Shown: positions 48,501 through 55,124 of the stretch, in pieces | Position numbering within the stretch: the first letter of the stretch is position 1 | How the letters are laid out: every line of letters begins with the position of its first letter | NCBI GenBank assembly: GCA_963798455.1 | Contig: CAWCTD010000003.1 | Coordinates: 930,001 to 994,000, forward strand | DNA: 64,000 nt | Direction: 5' to 3' | From: CAWCTD01 sp963798455 | Lineage (GTDB): Bacteria > Acidobacteriota > Terriglobia > Bryobacterales > Bryobacteraceae | Made by a program: the position numbers and the translations under genes | Notes under the pieces: model-generated | The model's input: the letters and a program-made list of their open reading frames with translations, nothing else | The model's database searches: none | What the model was told of the DNA's origin: nothing

Positions 48501-48855
48501 GCGCCCGGATCAGATCGCCTCGGCGACCGCAGGCATCAATCAGAACCGCAACCTGTGGTTCAATCCGGCGTCCTACGCCGTTCCGGCGCTGTACACGTTT
48601 GGAGGCGCCTCCCGCAACTCGATCCGCGGCCCCAATCTGTTTGAGGCCGACTTTTCGCTCGACAAGCAGTTCAACCTGACCGAGCGCTATCACTTACAGT
48701 TCCGCTGGGAAGCGTACAACGTGTTCAACCGGACCAACCTCGGACTGCCTAACAATGCCGTGGACACTGGTTCGGCCGGGCTGATCACGGACATCCAGAG
48801 CGGACCCACCCTGGGCATGCGCAGGATGCAGTTCGGCCTGCGGCTGGCCTGGTAG
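45502..48855 (+). CDS. TonB-dependent receptor with N-terminal carboxypeptidase-regulatory domain
   Basis: This 1117-residue outer-membrane protein is of the type hugely expanded in Solibacter-like Acidobacteria. It has a signal peptide (PIVLFLLSTFLAPQATPQ), a carboxypeptidase-regulatory-like beta-sandwich (about 38-120: GQITGTVTDPSGAVVPGAKV), a plug domain (about 125-230) with SNYLLDGMNNNDVV, and a large beta-barrel ending with aromatic LRLAW. It probably imports a carbohydrate; position between trehalase and GH65 suggests a disaccharide. ATG 45502 follows GGGG; a TTG 63 bases upstream is also in frame but lacks a leader. Confidence 0.93.
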   Translation: MKHFWSRPLRLREPVLPIVLFLLSTFLAPQATPQTVSGQITGTVTDPSGAVVPGAKVTATDIATNVATTATTNTSGNYVLNQLTPGTYKVTIEKAGFQTLLQQNVQVTVALSTRVDSTLKVGEVTQNVTVTSAPPGIQTDRAEVNSTITREQVSDLPVFNRNFTDLTLLAPGATLNTYQHAAQENPQQSTLVNTNGQMFAGSNYLLDGMNNNDVVLGITMVNPPLDSVHEVSIATSNYNPEFTQAGGAVVRVETQSGTNDLHGSAFEFLQNNVLNSRDPFTQGLHDPGTPAPDHRGIPALRWNQFGASLGGPAIKDKLFWFGDYQGTRRRLGASEVLRVPTAAERTGDLSALGVPIYDPTTGNPNGTGRALFPGGMIPLNRISTPAANLMSALPGPNLTPVNPADPNYDVSNVQSYDTDQFDLRADHYLTSKLRYFVRYSYLSASNNAPGPFGVYGGPAFPAWGFTGASDARNQNFVAAGNYDVSPALLTEFRFGYSRYRVNVNPLDISQQLANQVGIPGLNIASRPDTFGLPDLNINGTGGFSMGYSCNCPLDQREFVYDYVNNWTKQYGNHMFKFGGTIEHAGNRRLPSDNHRAGVYNFDPSVTSLAPGIGGLGLASFLLGAPDHFQRFGQISTTQEDRQNRMFYFAQDTWRVTRKLTLNYGLRWDTWFPDTSLNPGQGGRYDVVTNTVYIPGVGGVSMSGNVQTQWHNFSPRLAIAYAIDSRTVVRTGYGRSYYQGTFGWNFNNLAADIYPSIVNQDLRGANSFFPVFSLTTAPPAAVFPTIPQNGQLTLPDGISTPYSPTNLKYPYVDQWNFTVERQLPSGLNLSVGYVGNVARHLNSGFNLNAAIPGPGDFNSRRPLYATFGLTQGIFDKCDCSSSNYNALQVRAQKRFSHNYSLLASYTFSKTLDFGEFGTPTDQYNARLDYGPADFNRPHVFTLAHTLTLPFGKGHSILGNAGGVTQALAGGWAFNGITSLESGLGFSPTLSNNGSLNSDMSLRPDQIASATAGINQNRNLWFNPASYAVPALYTFGGASRNSIRGPNLFEADFSLDKQFNLTERYHLQFRWEAYNVFNRTNLGLPNNAVDTGSAGLITDIQSGPTLGMRRMQFGLRLAW

Positions 48856-48862
48856 TTGAATC

Positions 48863-48886
48863 GGGGGCGAGGCATGCCTCGCCCCC
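48863..48886. terminator. 24-base perfect palindrome after the TonB receptor gene
   Basis: Twelve bases (GGGGGCGAGGCA) are followed directly by their exact complement, then CTTT. The palindrome starts 7 bases after the receptor stop and precedes the GH65 gene, so it may attenuate rather than end transcription. Similar G/C-rich palindromes also occur as dispersed repeats. Confidence 0.55.
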
Positions 48887-48909
48887 CTTTAGGTTTCGAG
48901 GTCAGGCGC

Positions 48910-50973
48910 ATGAACAAAAGTTTCTTTCTTCTCCTTGTAGGTATTGTTCCCCTCCTCGCGCAGCCGGACACCTTCGAGTTGAAAATCAGCAGCCCCACCC
49001 CCTACACCAGCACCTACATCGGCAACGGGCATCTGGGGGTCGCTACGTCACCTCTGGGAACCGAGCCGGTCCAGTCCTTCATGGCGGGCCTCTACGGCAC
49101 CGCCGAGGGGGATGTGCCGCATATCGCTGCGCTTCCGGCCTGGAACGAGGTGAATCTGTTCAACGGGAAGGCTTGGCTCAACGAGGCCCATCCCGACGCT
49201 GGTTCGCTGCGCGGCTACCATCAGACCCTCAACATGTATGACGGCAGCGTCCGCACCGAGTATCGTTGGACCGATCAGGATCGGGTCACTTCGGTCCTCG
49301 TAGAAATGTTCGTCTCACGGCTGAATCCGAACTTGGCGGCCGTGAGATTCGAGACTACACCGCACTATTCGGGTCCAGTGCGCGTGGCGCTCTCTCTGCG
49401 TGGTTGGAAACCGCCGCAGCGGTTGGCCTTGGCGCTCCTGGCGCATATCGATCCCAAGGTCACCCAGCAAGAAGAGTGGTACCCAGGCTACATGGTCGTA
49501 GACCAGCGCAGCGCGGACGCGAGCCAAGCGGGCGGTCTCCTCCGCATGATCTCTCACCCGGAGGGAGTGGCGAGTTCGGTGGCGGAAGTCGCTGACCTGG
49601 CTTGGCCGGCGGATCTTGCAAAGGTAACCGTGAAGAAGGTGGCCTCCGGGGACCTCGCCTCGGTGGAAGTCGGCTTTGAAGCCGTGGCGGAAAAGACTTA
49701 TACGTTCTACAAGTATGCCGCCTTAGTGCGTTCAGCCACGGCGGACCGCGGGATGGAGAAAGCGTCGCGGATTAGTCAGTCCGCGCGATCGAGAGGCTAC
49801 GACACCCTCAGCCAGGAAAGCGCTGGCGAGTGGCACCGTTTGTGGCAGACGGACATCGTGGTCGATTCCACGCCTCAGTTCCAGACGCTGGTACACTCGA
49901 TGCTTTTCTACCTTCTTTCGAGCGCACGGGCGGACTCCGATTACAGCATCCCGCCGATGGGGCTCTCCACGGCCGGCTACTATGGCCATGTCTTCTGGGA
50001 CGCCGACACCTACATGTTTCCACCACTGATGGCCCTCCATCCGGAGATGGCGAAGCCCATCGTGATGTTCCGCTGCCGCACGCTGGAAGCGGCCAAAGCC
50101 AATGCGCGTAAGAATGGCTGGAAAGGGGCGATGTATCCGTGGGAGGCCGGCCCCGACGGATCAGAGACCACTCCCCGGTTTGCCTGGCAGAACGCGACCT
50201 CCGAGATCCACGTGAACGGAGACGTCGCTCTAGCTCAGTGGCAGTACTATCTGGCCACGGGCGACCGGCAATGGCTGGCCCAGTACGGCTACCCGGTAAT
50301 CAAGGAGACTGCCGACTTCTGGGCCAGCCGCGTCACATATAACCGCGAACAGGACCGCTACGAGATCCGTAACGTGGTCTCCTGGATTGAATCCATCATC
50401 GGGGCCGCCAACGACCCTTATACCAACGCGGTAGCAGCCAAGAACCTTGAGCTTGCCACAACCGCCGCCAAGATCCTCGGGGAGACGCCGAATCCGGACT
50501 GGCGGAAGATCGAGCGCAAGCTGTACTTGCCCGCCGGAGCCACCCTGCTGGTCAGCTACCCTCTGGGACGCCCTGTCAGCGAGGAAGCCAAGCGAAGCGA
50601 GCTGGAGAAGGCCCTCAAACAGTTCCAGGCGGGCGATTCCGGCGTCATGATGGGGATCACTTTCAATCCGATCCTGGCCGTGGAGGCAAAAAGCCCCAAC
50701 TTGCTCGACGAAGTTCTGCCTTACACGTACAAGCCTTACTTGATGCCGGCCTTTAATGTCTTGCGCGAGGTGCCCAGCAACGAGAACATCAACTTCCTAA
50801 CCGGCGCGGGCGGCTTCTTGCAGCAGTTCATCTTCGGCTATACTGGCCTGCGCTTCAGCGAAGAGGGCTTAACGCGGAAATTCGAGCCCCTGCTGCCCCA
50901 CCAGATCCGCAAACTGACTTTGAAGAACGTCACGGTTCGAGGCAGCAAGCGCGATATCGTCGTCGGGGGATGA
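48910..50973 (+). CDS. Exported GH65-type glycosidase/phosphorylase (acid trehalase-like)
   Basis: This 687-residue protein has a short signal peptide (NKSFFLLLVGIVPLLAQ). It has the GH65 layout: an N-terminal beta super-sandwich (about 25-280), an (alpha/alpha)6 barrel with the hallmark VFWDADTYMFPP at about 361, PWEAGPDGSE at about 415, and the likely catalytic acid E432 in SEIHVNGD, then a small C-terminal beta domain. GH65 contains trehalose, kojibiose and maltose phosphorylases, acid trehalases and glucosyl-galactosidases. Export argues for a hydrolase. Clustering with GH37 and a receptor favours an alpha-glucoside substrate. Confidence 0.88.
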   Translation: MNKSFFLLLVGIVPLLAQPDTFELKISSPTPYTSTYIGNGHLGVATSPLGTEPVQSFMAGLYGTAEGDVPHIAALPAWNEVNLFNGKAWLNEAHPDAGSLRGYHQTLNMYDGSVRTEYRWTDQDRVTSVLVEMFVSRLNPNLAAVRFETTPHYSGPVRVALSLRGWKPPQRLALALLAHIDPKVTQQEEWYPGYMVVDQRSADASQAGGLLRMISHPEGVASSVAEVADLAWPADLAKVTVKKVASGDLASVEVGFEAVAEKTYTFYKYAALVRSATADRGMEKASRISQSARSRGYDTLSQESAGEWHRLWQTDIVVDSTPQFQTLVHSMLFYLLSSARADSDYSIPPMGLSTAGYYGHVFWDADTYMFPPLMALHPEMAKPIVMFRCRTLEAAKANARKNGWKGAMYPWEAGPDGSETTPRFAWQNATSEIHVNGDVALAQWQYYLATGDRQWLAQYGYPVIKETADFWASRVTYNREQDRYEIRNVVSWIESIIGAANDPYTNAVAAKNLELATTAAKILGETPNPDWRKIERKLYLPAGATLLVSYPLGRPVSEEAKRSELEKALKQFQAGDSGVMMGITFNPILAVEAKSPNLLDEVLPYTYKPYLMPAFNVLREVPSNENINFLTGAGGFLQQFIFGYTGLRFSEEGLTRKFEPLLPHQIRKLTLKNVTVRGSKRDIVVGG

Positions 50974-50978
50974 CGCCG

Positions 50979-51998
50979 TCACTTGCCGGCGTTCGCTGAC
51001 CGCAGTTCTCTGACATCGACCGTGGAGCCCATGGGCACGCCGTGGGCATTTGTTTCCAAAATGGCTTTCGCTCGTTTCTCAAGATCCTTTGCCTCGGATC
51101 CCCGCTTCATCTGCCGCAGCACCGCGGCGTAGTTCGAAAGGATACCGGCCACCGCCGGGTGGTCTGGGCCCAAGGCAGCCTCCTCGGTCGCGAGTGCTCT
51201 TTTCAGGTAGGGCTCGGCATCCCGTGGTTTGCCCATGAGTGAGTAAAGAGCGCCCTGATTGTTCAGGGCTTTTGCGACGAAGGTGGGGCTGGCCGCCGTG
51301 GCGCGCTCCAGAATTGAGAGGACGTCCTTGGAGTACGAGAGCGCCTCCGGGTAGTGGCGCCTGTCTTGCTCCAGCCTGCCCAGGTTGCTCAGCACCTCCG
51401 CGACGTGCAGATCGTACTGCCCCAGTCTCTTCTTGAAGATCGCCAGAGCTTCCTTGAGCGGGCGTTCGGCCTTCGACCACTCGTGCCGAAGCCTGTACAG
51501 CGCACCCAGGTTGTTCAGGGTCATCGCTACGTCGGGATCATCAGGTCCCAGCGCCGCGGTTCGAATGGACAGGCTCTGGCGAAGGAGCGGCTCCGCCTTC
51601 TCGTACTGGCCGGTCTCCATGTACAGGTCCGCGAGGTTGTGCAGCGCGGAAGCCAGAGTCGGGTCGTCCTTCCCGTGAGTCTTCTCCAATGCCAGAACCG
51701 CGCTCCTGTAGGATTGCTCGGCCTCCCCATATCTGCCCATATCCTGGTAGACGGAGCCAAGGCCGTTCAGGGTCATCGCCACCCTGGGGTCGTCGCTTCC
51801 TGAGAGGTTCGCTTGCCGCAACACGCCTTCGAGGACCGCTTCCGCTTCGGTGAGGTTGCCCTGCATCCAGAGTTGTTTGCCCCGCTGCATGGCCTGCTCC
51901 CACGATGCATCAGCGGAGGATTCGGCGCCGCGGGCGGGAGGACACAAGCCCAGAGCGCCGGCAAGGAAGAGAAGTGCGTGAAAAGCGCGTCCCGACAT
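50979..51998 (-). CDS. Exported tetratricopeptide-repeat protein
   Basis: This 339-residue protein has a signal peptide (AFHALLFLAGALGLCPPARG). From about residue 40 it contains six kinesin-light-chain-type TPR units of about 42 residues (LNGLGSVYQDMGRYGEAE, LHNLADLYMETGQYEKAE, LNNLGALYRLRHEWSKAE and so on), each ending with LGPDDPxVAxxL. Such solenoids bind partner proteins. AGGAGATATGT precedes ATG 51998. It is convergent with the GH65 gene, five bases apart. The partner is unknown. Confidence 0.9.
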   Translation of the reverse strand: MSGRAFHALLFLAGALGLCPPARGAESSADASWEQAMQRGKQLWMQGNLTEAEAVLEGVLRQANLSGSDDPRVAMTLNGLGSVYQDMGRYGEAEQSYRSAVLALEKTHGKDDPTLASALHNLADLYMETGQYEKAEPLLRQSLSIRTAALGPDDPDVAMTLNNLGALYRLRHEWSKAERPLKEALAIFKKRLGQYDLHVAEVLSNLGRLEQDRRHYPEALSYSKDVLSILERATAASPTFVAKALNNQGALYSLMGKPRDAEPYLKRALATEEAALGPDHPAVAGILSNYAAVLRQMKRGSEAKDLEKRAKAILETNAHGVPMGSTVDVRELRSANAGK

Positions 51999-52182
51999 AC
52001 ATATCTCCTGCAATGTGCCGTCCCGAGGATCTGGTTCGACAGCCGCCGAGTGGGGGCGAGCTCCGGTCTCGGCTGGATCAAGAGATAATTGGATGCAGTA
52101 TGGACGGTTTTCGTGTGTGTGTCAAGCGATAGTCTTGTCTAATGCAGGATGAGCCTGAAGGAAGGGTGTGTTTCTAACGCAA

Positions 52183-52196
52183 GATGAGCCTGAAGG
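52183..52196 (+). repeat. Subterminal copy of the IS inverted-repeat core
   Basis: GATGAGCCTGAAGG repeats the terminal core at 52148-52161, and the preceding bases TCTAAcGCAa resemble TCTAAtGCAg there. The doubled site suggests two transposase-binding positions at the left end. Confidence 0.6.
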
Positions 52197-52207
52197 CGGG
52201 GAGGTTG

Positions 52208-52236
52208 GGCATGCTGGAGATTGATTGTCAGCATGC
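52208..52236. repeat. Hairpin ahead of and overlapping the transposase start
   Basis: GCATGCTG and CAGCATGC (8 bases each, perfect) flank a 12-base spacer. The right arm overlaps the ATG at 52233, so the structure could mask the start and limit transposase translation. Confidence 0.4.
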
Positions 52237-53462
52237 AGGATCGGGACACAATGAGCCTGGAGCAGATCCGGGCGTTTTTGGAGGCCAGCGAGCCGGTTCG
52301 GTTCGAGGGCAAGAACCGGCGGGAGGTTTATGACTGGGTGACGCGGACATTGAAGCAGCAGCGCTATGGGCAATGCGGTCGGGAGGCGAAGGGACTGTTG
52401 CGACGTTACGTGGCGAAGATGTCCGGGCTGAGCCGGGCGCAGGTGACGCGGCTGATCGGCAAGTACGGCGACAGCGGCGAGGTCAAGGAGGCGCTCTACC
52501 GGCGCCACCGCTTTGCTTGCCGCTACAGGCTAGCCGACATCGAGTTGCTGGCCGAAGTCGACCAGGCCCATGAGACGCTCAGCGGCCCGGCGACGCAGAA
52601 GCTCCTGCAGCGGGCGCGGTACGATTTCAAGGACCCCCGCTATGAGCGGCTGGCGGCCATTTCGATGGCCCACATCTACAACCTGCGCAAGAGCCGGACG
52701 TACCGGCAGAAGCGGGTGGTCTACCAGAAAACGCGGCCGGTGCAGGTGGCCATTGGCGAACGGCGCCGGCCAGAGCCGGACGGACGACCGGGCTACCTGC
52801 GGGTGGACACGGTGCACCAGGGGGATCTGGGAGGCGTGAAAGGGGCGTATCACATCAATGCCGTGGACGAGGTCACGCAGTGGCAGGTGGTGGGGGCGGC
52901 CGAGCAGATCAGCGAAGCCTACTTGCAGCCGGTGCTGGAAGCCATGCTGCGGCAGTTTCCGTTTCACATCCGCGGCTTCCATTCCGACAACGGCAGCGAG
53001 TTCATCAACCACACGGTGGCCAAGCTGCTCAACAAGTTGCTGATCCAACAGACCAAGTCGCGGCCGCGGCATTCCAACGACAACGGCTTGGCGGAGGCGA
53101 AGAACGGCGCGGTGGTGCGCAAGCACATGGGCTACGGATATATCGACTCCAGCCATGCGCAGGCGATCGAGGAGTTCTACGAGGGATACTTCAATCCCTA
53201 CCTGAGCTTCCACCGGCCCTGCGGCGTGCCCGAAGTGGAGACCGGAGCCAAGGGCAAGCAACGCAGGGTGTACCGCTGGTACGCCACGCCCTGGGAGATC
53301 TTGCGCCAGTTGCCCGGGGTGGTGCGCGCCCTCCGGCCGGGGGTGACCATCGAAAGGCTCAATGAGATCGAGCGAGCCGAAACCGACACGGCGGCAGCCC
53401 GCCGGATGCAGACCGCCAAACAGAAGCTATTCGCCAGCTTCCAACGAAGGAAGAGCGCATGA
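52233..53462 (+). CDS. Transposase with integrase catalytic (rve) domain
   Basis: This 409-residue protein is a DDE recombinase with an N-terminal helix-turn-helix region (KGLLRRYVAKMSGLSRAQVT) and a retroviral-integrase-like core: D192 (LRVDTVHQGD), D252 (GFHSDNGSEF) and E288 (NGLAEAKNG), a DD(35)E triad. The C-terminal part is basic (TAKQKLFASFQRRKSA). It cuts and joins the ends of its own element. ATG 52233 and ATG 52251 are both possible; TTG 52221 is also in frame. The gene appears intact. It resembles IS481/IS3-type enzymes, but the exact family is not assigned. Confidence 0.92.
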   Translation: MQDRDTMSLEQIRAFLEASEPVRFEGKNRREVYDWVTRTLKQQRYGQCGREAKGLLRRYVAKMSGLSRAQVTRLIGKYGDSGEVKEALYRRHRFACRYRLADIELLAEVDQAHETLSGPATQKLLQRARYDFKDPRYERLAAISMAHIYNLRKSRTYRQKRVVYQKTRPVQVAIGERRRPEPDGRPGYLRVDTVHQGDLGGVKGAYHINAVDEVTQWQVVGAAEQISEAYLQPVLEAMLRQFPFHIRGFHSDNGSEFINHTVAKLLNKLLIQQTKSRPRHSNDNGLAEAKNGAVVRKHMGYGYIDSSHAQAIEEFYEGYFNPYLSFHRPCGVPEVETGAKGKQRRVYRWYATPWEILRQLPGVVRALRPGVTIERLNEIERAETDTAAARRMQTAKQKLFASFQRRKSA

Positions 53463-53492
53463 GAAAAGGCTGTGGAAATGCCGGGCCGTGGA

Positions 53493-53527
53493 CAAAGAGG
53501 AAAACCAACACCAGGTTTCCCTCTTTG
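53493..53527. terminator. Terminator-like hairpin after the transposase gene
   Basis: CAAAGAGGaAAACC and GGTTTcCCTCTTTG pair over 14 bases with one mismatch around a 7-base loop, 31 bases after the transposase stop. It lies inside the IS. Confidence 0.5.
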
Positions 53528-53756
53528 CCCACCGCCCTTGGAAATCGCTGCCGCGATTCCCACATTCCCACAGCCCCGACTCCGAGACACTTACACACTC
53601 ACAGAAAGGAGCCCAGACTGCTCAGCCCCCATCATCCTTCAGGCTCATCCTTCGATTGGAATATGCTGCGATCTATTCAGACTGGTTAATCCGAAACTGG
53701 AAGATTGCGCACAAGTGCCGTCGAGAGGGGTCAGAGCGGCTTTTCTGCCGTCGCGC

Positions 53757-55100
53757 TCACGGTGACGGGAACAGTGACCGGACCAGGGCCAGGGCTTCCT
53801 CGCGTGTGCGGATGCGCGACTCCAGTTGTGCGTCCTCGATCGCGTCCAGCATTTTGCGGAAAGCGGGTCCGGGCGCGTAGCCCGCGCGGATCAGATCTTC
53901 ACCCGTGATCAGCCGGGCGGGCTTCAAACGCTCCGGGGGCAGTTCCCGCTGCTTGGACCGGACGAACTCGTAGTTCTCCAGCCAGCCATGGCTGGCGAGG
54001 CAGTCGAGGCGGTGCAGTTCGAGCAGTTCGTCGAAATAAGGTTGCCGCAGAAACCGGCGCAGGGTGCTCTCCCGCATCTGCCGCACGTCCTTGAACCGCA
54101 GATGATCGGCAACCAGGGCCTCGACCGTTCGAATCTCCTGGTTGGAGAACCGCAGCCGGTTCAAGATTCCGGCCGCCATCTTCGCGCCCCGCTCAGCGTG
54201 TCCATCGAAGCGGATCCGCTCCTGGACGCGGAAGGTCGGCGGCTTGCCGATGTCGTGCAAGAGCACGCCCAGCGCCAGCGTGAGCGTGGGGCCGCTCATC
54301 AAGCCCAGCATCATCAAGGTGTGGGTCCAGACGTCCCCTTCGGGATGGAACTCCTTGGGCTGCTCCACGCCCTTCATCGCGGAGACCTCCGGCAGCAGCT
54401 CCACCAGCAGGCCTGAGTCATCCAGCAATTCGAGGCCTCGCCGGGCATTCCCCTCGGTCAGCATGCGCGCCAATTCGCCGCGCACCCGCTCCGCCGAGAC
54501 GCGCTGGATCGCCGCCGCCATGCGCCGCACGGCCGCCATGGTTCCCGGCTCGATCTCAAACCCCAGCGTGGAGGCGAAGCGGACCGCTCGCAGCATCCGC
54601 AGATGGTCCTCGGCGAAGCGCGCCTCGGGCTCGCCGATGGCGCGGATCAGGCGAGCATCGAGGTCCGCGCGCCCCCCCACGAAGTCCACGACCACGCCGG
54701 TGTCCGGGTCCCGAAGAAGCGCGTTGACCGTGAAGTCGCGGCGGAGCACGTCCTGCCGTGGATCCGTCTCAAACCGCACATGGCGCGGATGGCGTCCGTC
54801 CTCGTAGGAGTGCTCGCTGCGAAACGTCGCCACCTCGACTTCGGCGCCTTCCCGGCGCACCAGCATCACTCCGAAGTGCGCGCCCACTTGCCGGGCATCC
54901 GGAAACAACGCCAAGATGCGCTCGGGAGGCGCGTCGGTGGCGACGTCGAAATCCTTCGGGTCACGGCCCAGCAAGAGGTCGCGCACGCAGCCGCCCACGT
55001 AGTAGGCCTTGGCCCCGTCGGCGCGCAGGCGGGCCGCGACGAGTTGGGCCAGCGCGGCCCCGCTGGTGTCCCCGGCTGCCATGATCGTAGAATAAGCCAT
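53757..55100 (-). CDS. CCA-adding/poly(A) polymerase-type tRNA nucleotidyltransferase with HD domain
   Basis: This 447-residue class II nucleotidyltransferase has the active-site motif VGGCVRDLLLGRDPKDFDVA, the RRDFTVNAL motif, the RFAEDHLRMLRAVRFA motif and an HD-type domain (GVLLHDIGKP). The family adds or repairs the 3' CCA of tRNA, or adds A or CC only; which one is not certain from sequence. ATG 55100 is preceded by AAAGGG; ATG 55082 is also possible. It is divergent from the APC transporter, 24 bases between starts. The much longer open frame upstream on this strand is antisense to the transporter. Confidence 0.93.
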   Translation of the reverse strand: MAYSTIMAAGDTSGAALAQLVAARLRADGAKAYYVGGCVRDLLLGRDPKDFDVATDAPPERILALFPDARQVGAHFGVMLVRREGAEVEVATFRSEHSYEDGRHPRHVRFETDPRQDVLRRDFTVNALLRDPDTGVVVDFVGGRADLDARLIRAIGEPEARFAEDHLRMLRAVRFASTLGFEIEPGTMAAVRRMAAAIQRVSAERVRGELARMLTEGNARRGLELLDDSGLLVELLPEVSAMKGVEQPKEFHPEGDVWTHTLMMLGLMSGPTLTLALGVLLHDIGKPPTFRVQERIRFDGHAERGAKMAAGILNRLRFSNQEIRTVEALVADHLRFKDVRQMRESTLRRFLRQPYFDELLELHRLDCLASHGWLENYEFVRSKQRELPPERLKPARLITGEDLIRAGYAPGPAFRKMLDAIEDAQLESRIRTREEALALVRSLFPSP

Positions 55101-55124
55101 TGGAGCCCTTTCAACTAACCATCT

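Larger units (their letters stand above)
52146..53651. mobile_element. Insertion sequence with DD(35)E transposase
   Basis: A perfect 17-base inverted repeat (AGGATGAGCCTGAAGGA) marks the ends at 52146-52162 and 53635-53651. A further directly repeated copy of its core (GATGAGCCTGAAGG) lies inside the left end at 52183-52196, 35 bases in. The single transposase gene fills the interior and is intact. True tips may extend a few bases outward; target duplications could not be assigned with certainty. Confidence 0.8.

Noticed and set aside
48856..48909. TTG start for the GH65 gene directly after the receptor stop
   Set aside because: It would translate through the 24-base palindrome and hide the signal peptide; ATG 48910 fits better.
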